Below, one piece after another: positions 42,190 to 46,737 of a DNA stretch of 46,737 nucleotides (position 1 is the stretch's first letter; the number at the start of each line of letters is the position of its first letter). The notes under the pieces were generated by a model. The model was not told where the DNA came from and did not search any database. It was given only the letters and a program-made list of their open reading frames with translations. Position numbers and translations under genes: made by a program. The DNA comes from Lachnospiraceae bacterium (lineage in GTDB: Bacteria > Bacillota > Clostridia > Lachnospirales > Lachnospiraceae): contig JAFTXD010000041.1 in assembly GCA_017461775.1 (NCBI GenBank), positions 1-46,737 on the forward strand, read 5' to 3'.

Positions 42190-43938
42190 CTATTTTCTAA
42201 GAGGAGCCTGTAACTCGTTCTTTCTAGCTGCTTCTTCCTCACACCACTTCTTACACTGCTGCTGAGGATCGTACATTCTTACCTTACCCTGCATTTCCTT
42301 GACCTTAGCGTCAAACTCTTCTACAGTGTCGCAGTAAATTGCCTGCCATGAGCACTGTACGATACATTCCTTCACCTGATTCCAGATTACGTCAAGCTCT
42401 GCACTTCTGGAGCCCTCTGCGAAGGTCGTAGCGATATCAACCTTATAGTTACCACTTTCCATGTACTCTTCAACAGTTGTACATCCTGTAGTCTCTCTCC
42501 AGTCCTTATCAGCCTCATTTAAACCATCCGGAGTCTGTGTACTTGCCCAGAACTCCTTATTGTACTTCTCACCGGTTACCGGGTTAGTATCGTTAGAAGA
42601 CCAGGTAGTATTGTTAATCTGGAATGCACCATCATTGAAGGTTGCTCCGCCCCATTCTTCAGGCATCACAGTAGTTCTGTCGCTATCACAAGTCTTACCA
42701 AAGTCGGTAAATGCAATTCTACCGTCTTCATTGTAATCCCAGCAAAGTCCCTGTGGACCGTAGTCCATGGTAATTCTTCCTTCCGGAGTACATAACCAGT
42801 TGATGATTTCCATACATAACTCAGGATACTGGGTATTGGCACCGATGGACCAGATACGGTTACCACCGTATACACTCATACCATAAGCAATAGGAGATGC
42901 TTCGGTAGGAACTAAGCTTCTCATAATCTTATTCTCTGCAATGTGGTCTTCGCTGTTATAGCCTGCACTACCTGCATAGTTGAAGATAGAGAAGAATACA
43001 CCACCATTCTGAACCTTTTCAATCATCTTGTCATAGTTCTGAGTCATAGAATCGGGATCCAGTAAACCTTCACGATATAAGGTATTGAAGAACTCTAACA
43101 TCTCAAGATAAGGGCTGCCTTCGTCCATAGAGTAATACCACTCACCGTTGGTAGGGTTGTAATGACCGATACCAAACTCATCATATCCATAATAAGCAGT
43201 AGCCATGGACTTAACATACATTACATAGTTGCCGTCCCAGTCAGGCCACAAGCTCATCGCATAAGTAGGGTTGCCACTGTCATCGGTAGGGCAGATTTCC
43301 TGCATCTGCTTAAAGAGGCTTACCATATCATCCAGGTTCTTTACTTCCGGATGTCCTAACTGCTCATATAAATCCCAACGGATATCCCAAGTATAGAAGA
43401 ATGCTTCATGGCTCTCTGAGCTGGAAGCTACGTTATGACCGAAACCATAAATGGTGTCCTGTCCGGAAATTTCTCTGTTCTTCTCTAATGCGTATGGCAT
43501 ATTTGCCTTAATATCAGGACCATACTCTGCAAGAATATCATCCTCTTCCCAATCGAAGAGAAGTCCTGCTTCTACTGCCTGCATGTAGTTCTTACCATCA
43601 GAACCCCATACAACGATATCACCAAGGTCGCCATCCTCCATACGGGTCTCGTATACACCGTCACCGGATGCAACCAGGTTAATCTTTACATTGAATTTGT
43701 CTAACATAACCTTTGCAAACCATCCCTGCATCTCACCGGAATAGTTAGCCAGCTCACTAAAGCAAGTGAGTGTAATAGTTTCTTCATTAGCAGCTGCTCC
43801 GGAATTTGAGCCTGCATTAGCAGAACCATCTCCACCGGCATTTGTGGTAGATGAAGAATTGCCGCCACCACACGCGGTCAACATACCTACCGTTAAAGCT
43901 GAAACTAATAAAGAAGAAATAACTTTTTTCAGTCTCAT
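42190..43938 (-). CDS. extracellular sugar-binding lipoprotein (GH5 locus)
   Basis: A 582-residue solute-binding lipoprotein of the LplA type, with lipobox Cys23 (LTAC), a Ser/Asn/Gly/Ala linker (24-50) and a large binding domain rich in Trp and Tyr (DIRWDLYEQLGHPEVKNLDDMVSLFKQM). It should deliver oligosaccharides, probably released by the GH5 enzyme, to the permeases encoded upstream. AGGAGG precedes the ATG. The substrate is inferred from the locus. Confidence 0.92.
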   Translation of the reverse strand: MRLKKVISSLLVSALTVGMLTACGGGNSSSTTNAGGDGSANAGSNSGAAANEETITLTCFSELANYSGEMQGWFAKVMLDKFNVKINLVASGDGVYETRMEDGDLGDIVVWGSDGKNYMQAVEAGLLFDWEEDDILAEYGPDIKANMPYALEKNREISGQDTIYGFGHNVASSSESHEAFFYTWDIRWDLYEQLGHPEVKNLDDMVSLFKQMQEICPTDDSGNPTYAMSLWPDWDGNYVMYVKSMATAYYGYDEFGIGHYNPTNGEWYYSMDEGSPYLEMLEFFNTLYREGLLDPDSMTQNYDKMIEKVQNGGVFFSIFNYAGSAGYNSEDHIAENKIMRSLVPTEASPIAYGMSVYGGNRIWSIGANTQYPELCMEIINWLCTPEGRITMDYGPQGLCWDYNEDGRIAFTDFGKTCDSDRTTVMPEEWGGATFNDGAFQINNTTWSSNDTNPVTGEKYNKEFWASTQTPDGLNEADKDWRETTGCTTVEEYMESGNYKVDIATTFAEGSRSAELDVIWNQVKECIVQCSWQAIYCDTVEEFDAKVKEMQGKVRMYDPQQQCKKWCEEEAARKNELQAPLRK

Positions 43939-43966
43939 AAATTTTCCTCCTTTTATATAATGTGGG

Positions 43967-44929
43967 TTAGCCCTTCACAGCACCCAACATAATACCTTTC
44001 TCAAAATATCTGTTCATGAACGGATATACCAATAAAATCGGGATTACCGTTACCATGGAAACGGTGTACTTAATTACCTTCGTATTCATAAGACTGCTTG
44101 CCACGGTCTCAGAAATCTGTCCGCTGTTTGCAATCGCCTGAATATTAGAAGCCTGATTTAAGTAGTTATACAATCTGTGCTGTAAGGTGTAGAACTCCGG
44201 TGCACCCTGCATGAGAATCAGGGAATCGGTGAAGGAGTTCCAATGTCCTACCGCACCGAAAATAGCGATGGTAGCTAAAATCGGTTTACTTAAAGGCCAG
44301 ATAATCTTACGGAAAATGGTCATATAAGACGCACCATCCATAAATGCACTTTCTTCCAAATCCGCCGGTATGGACTCTATGTAAGTCTTTACCAGGATAA
44401 TATTATACGGAGCTACAATACCCGGAATGATGTATGCCATGAAGCTATTGGTCAAACCTAACATGGACATATTTAAGTACCAAGGAATGATACCTGCATT
44501 AAAGTACATGGTAATTACCAGGAAACGATACCAGAACTTTCTGTGCCACATCTCCTGCTTTGTAACCAGGTAACCAACAAACGCAGACGCTACAACCATC
44601 AGCGCCGTACCAAGTATGGTTCTTCCAATGGATACCAGGAATGCCTGGCTGATTTCTCCTGCCTGCAGCATGGAGGTATAGTTACTAAGATGTATTCCCT
44701 GAGGAATAAAGTTAACTGCACCCTTTCGTACCAGATCATTATCTGAAATGGTGTTAATAAACAGGTAGTAGAAAGGGAAGATACAGGTGATTGTAAATAC
44801 AATGAAGAACACGTAGTTAATTACATTGAATACAATATCTCCCGGGGTCAGCTTATACTGTCTTTTATGTGTTTTATAATACTCTTTTTCGCGTTTAGCG
44901 TCCAGCTTTTCCTGCTTTGTCTTAGCCAT
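43967..44929 (-). CDS. carbohydrate ABC transporter permease, LplC type
   Basis: A 320-residue permease with a charged N-terminus (KTKQEKLDAKREKEYYKTHKR) and six helices. The EAA loop is ESAFMDGASYMTIFRKIIWPLSKPI, and the end is MNRYFEKGIMLGAVKG. It pairs with the longer permease encoded 14 bases upstream. AGGAGG precedes the ATG. Confidence 0.95.
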   Translation of the reverse strand: MAKTKQEKLDAKREKEYYKTHKRQYKLTPGDIVFNVINYVFFIVFTITCIFPFYYLFINTISDNDLVRKGAVNFIPQGIHLSNYTSMLQAGEISQAFLVSIGRTILGTALMVVASAFVGYLVTKQEMWHRKFWYRFLVITMYFNAGIIPWYLNMSMLGLTNSFMAYIIPGIVAPYNIILVKTYIESIPADLEESAFMDGASYMTIFRKIIWPLSKPILATIAIFGAVGHWNSFTDSLILMQGAPEFYTLQHRLYNYLNQASNIQAIANSGQISETVASSLMNTKVIKYTVSMVTVIPILLVYPFMNRYFEKGIMLGAVKG

Positions 44930-44943
44930 CTATCCTCACCTCC

Positions 44944-46398
44944 TTATACAATACTTTCACCACGAACCAGCTTAGAAATGCTGTTCGCAAGGAAGAGAAG
45001 TATTACTGAAATAATTGACTTAGACATACCAACTACGGTAGACAATGGAATCATACCGTTGCCGATACCAAGCTTATATACATATAAATCGAGAACGTTC
45101 AGCCACTCAATGTTGTTTGCAGTTTCAAATACTAAGTACTGGTCCATACCATTACTTAAGATACCAGCTACAGACATCAGTAACATTACCATGAAGGTAG
45201 GAATCAGACCGGGCACGGTGATGTTCCACATCTTTTGGAAACGTCCTGCACCATCCACGGTAGCTGCTTCATAGAGCTGTTGATCAATACCTGCAATACC
45301 GGATATGTAGATAATTGCACTCCAGCCCAGTCCCTTCCAGGTACCCCACAGCCACATCTTCAGCCACATATGGTCAGTGGACATTAAGAAGTTGATACCC
45401 TTATCCACTGCACCGGTGTTTAATAAAATACTGCTGACAAAACCATCGGATGCGAAAATAGCAAGTGCAATCGCATATACAAGTACCCAGCTGATGAAGT
45501 TAGGAATGGTAGAGAATGTCTGTACAAATCTCTTTACTCTTGCACTCTTGATTTCTGAAAGGAAAATCGCAAACGCCATGGGCAGCCAGCTGGTAATAAT
45601 ACCGATACCACTCATCGCAAGGGTGTTACGAAGTACTCTGACAATATCTCTTTTGGTTGCCTCGTTCTGGAAGAGCTGTGTAAACCACTTAAGGCCTACA
45701 AAGTTCTCTGCAGAAAGAGTACCACCGGATTTGTAATCAAAGAATGCATATCTCCAGCCATATAACGGCAAATAGCTGAATACAAAGCAAAGTGCCGCAA
45801 ATGGTAAGAACATAAGGAATAATTTGAATTTGGACTGCATTTCAAATTTCTCATCTTTGCCTACCTTCGGTAATAATATCTGAATCACAATGGTAGAAAC
45901 AAGCAGTGCAACCGCTGCAATGGTAAATAACATAAAGCCTGTGGTATTTAATGCCGGCTCGACCTTCTCCGGTCTACTGGTTGCTGCAACCTGTGAATAT
46001 GCTGTAAAGATAAGCACGATACCGATTAACTGAACCGCAGAACCTGCGATACCGAACCAGTTACCAAGCTTCTTCATCTTCACATTACCCAGGGACATAC
46101 AGCCGCATACGATGGTAATTAAAATACCTACACATGCCACCAGACTGGCTGCAAAGAGAAGCTGGAAGCTGGACTCTGCAATCCATCCCTGACGGAATGC
46201 TCTTCCACAGTCCTCAATCAGTCTGTTGTAAGACATTCCACTGGTAAGCAGCGACATGTTCTTATTGATGTAACCACAAATTTTTGCGGGGTTCGCTGCC
46301 GGGAAAAACATCAACACAATGGATACTAAAATACTAATTCGATTGATGTAGTATAACTTATCCGCTGTGCGTTCCTTTCCTGATTTTGTGTTGTTCAT
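44944..46398 (-). CDS. carbohydrate ABC transporter permease, LplB type, with extra N-terminal membrane domain
   Basis: A 484-residue permease. The C-terminal 300 residues are a normal LplB permease (FSYLPLYGWRYAFFDYKSGG; EAA loop YEAATVDGAGRFQKMWNITVPGL). The first 180 residues are additional and contain about four more membrane helices (near 15-35, 80-103, 115-135, 150-172) with a polar stretch between the first two. Typical relatives are about 300-320 residues. The start has GGGAGG upstream and the frame is continuous, so this is a real extension. It is the first gene of the GH5 locus visible here. Confidence 0.92.
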   Translation of the reverse strand: MNNTKSGKERTADKLYYINRISILVSIVLMFFPAANPAKICGYINKNMSLLTSGMSYNRLIEDCGRAFRQGWIAESSFQLLFAASLVACVGILITIVCGCMSLGNVKMKKLGNWFGIAGSAVQLIGIVLIFTAYSQVAATSRPEKVEPALNTTGFMLFTIAAVALLVSTIVIQILLPKVGKDEKFEMQSKFKLFLMFLPFAALCFVFSYLPLYGWRYAFFDYKSGGTLSAENFVGLKWFTQLFQNEATKRDIVRVLRNTLAMSGIGIITSWLPMAFAIFLSEIKSARVKRFVQTFSTIPNFISWVLVYAIALAIFASDGFVSSILLNTGAVDKGINFLMSTDHMWLKMWLWGTWKGLGWSAIIYISGIAGIDQQLYEAATVDGAGRFQKMWNITVPGLIPTFMVMLLMSVAGILSNGMDQYLVFETANNIEWLNVLDLYVYKLGIGNGMIPLSTVVGMSKSIISVILLFLANSISKLVRGESIV

Positions 46399-46477
46399 TT
46401 GTTACCTCCCTTGTCCGCTCGTTCACACGATTTTCGGACATTTTTTAGATAATATTCATAATTTTCATCTTAATGTT

Positions 46478-46483
46478 ATTATA
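46478..46483 (-). promoter_or_regulatory. -10 element of the GH5 locus
   Basis: A consensus TATAAT on the minus strand lies 79 bases before the permease start. No good -35 sequence is at the right distance, which fits a promoter that needs an activator such as the YesN-type regulator. Confidence 0.55.
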
Positions 46484-46539
46484 CAAAGCACCCCCTCAGA
46501 AAGATACCGCAATTACTTAACCCAAAATACAGTAAATTT

Positions 46540-46737
46540 TACACTCCCTACAACGCTGAGTCTACAGCTAGGAATTGGGGATGTGCCTCCGGGAATAACT
46601 TTGCAGGGCAGGAAGACAGGTGGGGCATAGTGCTTGGAAGCTGCGTGTGAAGACATTTTAGTTTTTCTTAGTGTTCTGCTCGATTTGAAGGGGCGATTGG
46701 GCATGGATGCCCAATCGAGGAAGCACTGCGCATGGAC
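46540..46737. repeat. partial nested inverted repeat element D, cut by the window end
   Basis: This non-coding stretch ends in the same hairpin cassette as element A but inverted. On the minus strand it reads GTCCAT, then GCGCAGTGCTTCC, TC, and a stem GATTGGGC / GCCCAATC (46709-46716 with 46695-46702) around ATCCAT. The flank at about 46648-46685 also aligns loosely with the inner right arm of element A. The left boundary is approximate, and the other arm must lie beyond the window if the element is complete. Confidence 0.65.

Overview
The window looks like the chromosome of a spore-forming, fibre-degrading gut Firmicute of the Lachnospiraceae type (Roseburia, Agathobacter or Butyrivibrio relatives). 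The evidence is the low-to-moderate GC content, strong GGAGG ribosome sites, B. subtilis-like sporulation and division synteny, Lpl/Yte-type sugar ABC importers with YesN/YesL-like partners, and a class B sortase with a VPKTG substrate. The genus is an inference. Nearly all genes lie on the minus strand; the AraC regulator (34156-35118) and the response regulator (37074-38657) are the two plus-strand genes.

Layout. 1-290: a chain of non-coding hairpins. 291-6043: mostly housekeeping or poorly characterised genes (DUF3810 metallopeptidase, MATE exporter, DUF3048 lipoprotein, hotdog thioesterase, zinc-ribbon membrane protein, CheY-like receiver). 6330-7331: an AT-rich Abi-family defence gene beside a tRNA-Tyr/tRNA-Leu pair. 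7779-9878: a cytoplasmic GH13 amylase with a good CcpA (cre) site. 10204-17293: the conserved block ftsH, hpt, tilS, spoIIE, (long inverted repeat), divIC, yabQ, yabP, rqcP/yabO, hup, read right to left for transcription order. 17404-24624: degV, a PEGA lipoprotein, a CotS-like protein, cca, a HAD phosphatase, a second long inverted repeat and a membrane-anchored PrsA/SurA-like protein.

24786-33745 is a rhamnogalacturonan-I uptake and breakdown operon: two permeases, a solute-binding lipoprotein, GH105 unsaturated rhamnogalacturonyl hydrolase, a CE12-like acetylesterase with an SLH-like tail, and a GH112 phosphorylase. A divergent AraC regulator (34156-35118) probably controls it. Imported acetylated unsaturated oligomers would be trimmed by GH105, deacetylated by the esterase and cleaved by GH112 to galactose-1-phosphate and rhamnose. 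35269-36966 holds a class B sortase and its likely substrate. 37074-46398 is a second glycan locus: YesN-type regulator, secreted membrane-anchored GH5 glucanase, YesL-like protein, solute-binding protein and two permeases, one with an unusual N-terminal membrane extension.

The most unusual signal is a set of intergenic nested inverted repeats (15354-15665, 22855-23125, 35132-35268, and one cut by the window end). Two of them share an internal double-hairpin cassette whose second stem changes by compensated base pairs while the loop stays almost constant, which points to a structured RNA or DNA element. No insertion sequence, CRISPR array, rRNA or prophage was seen.
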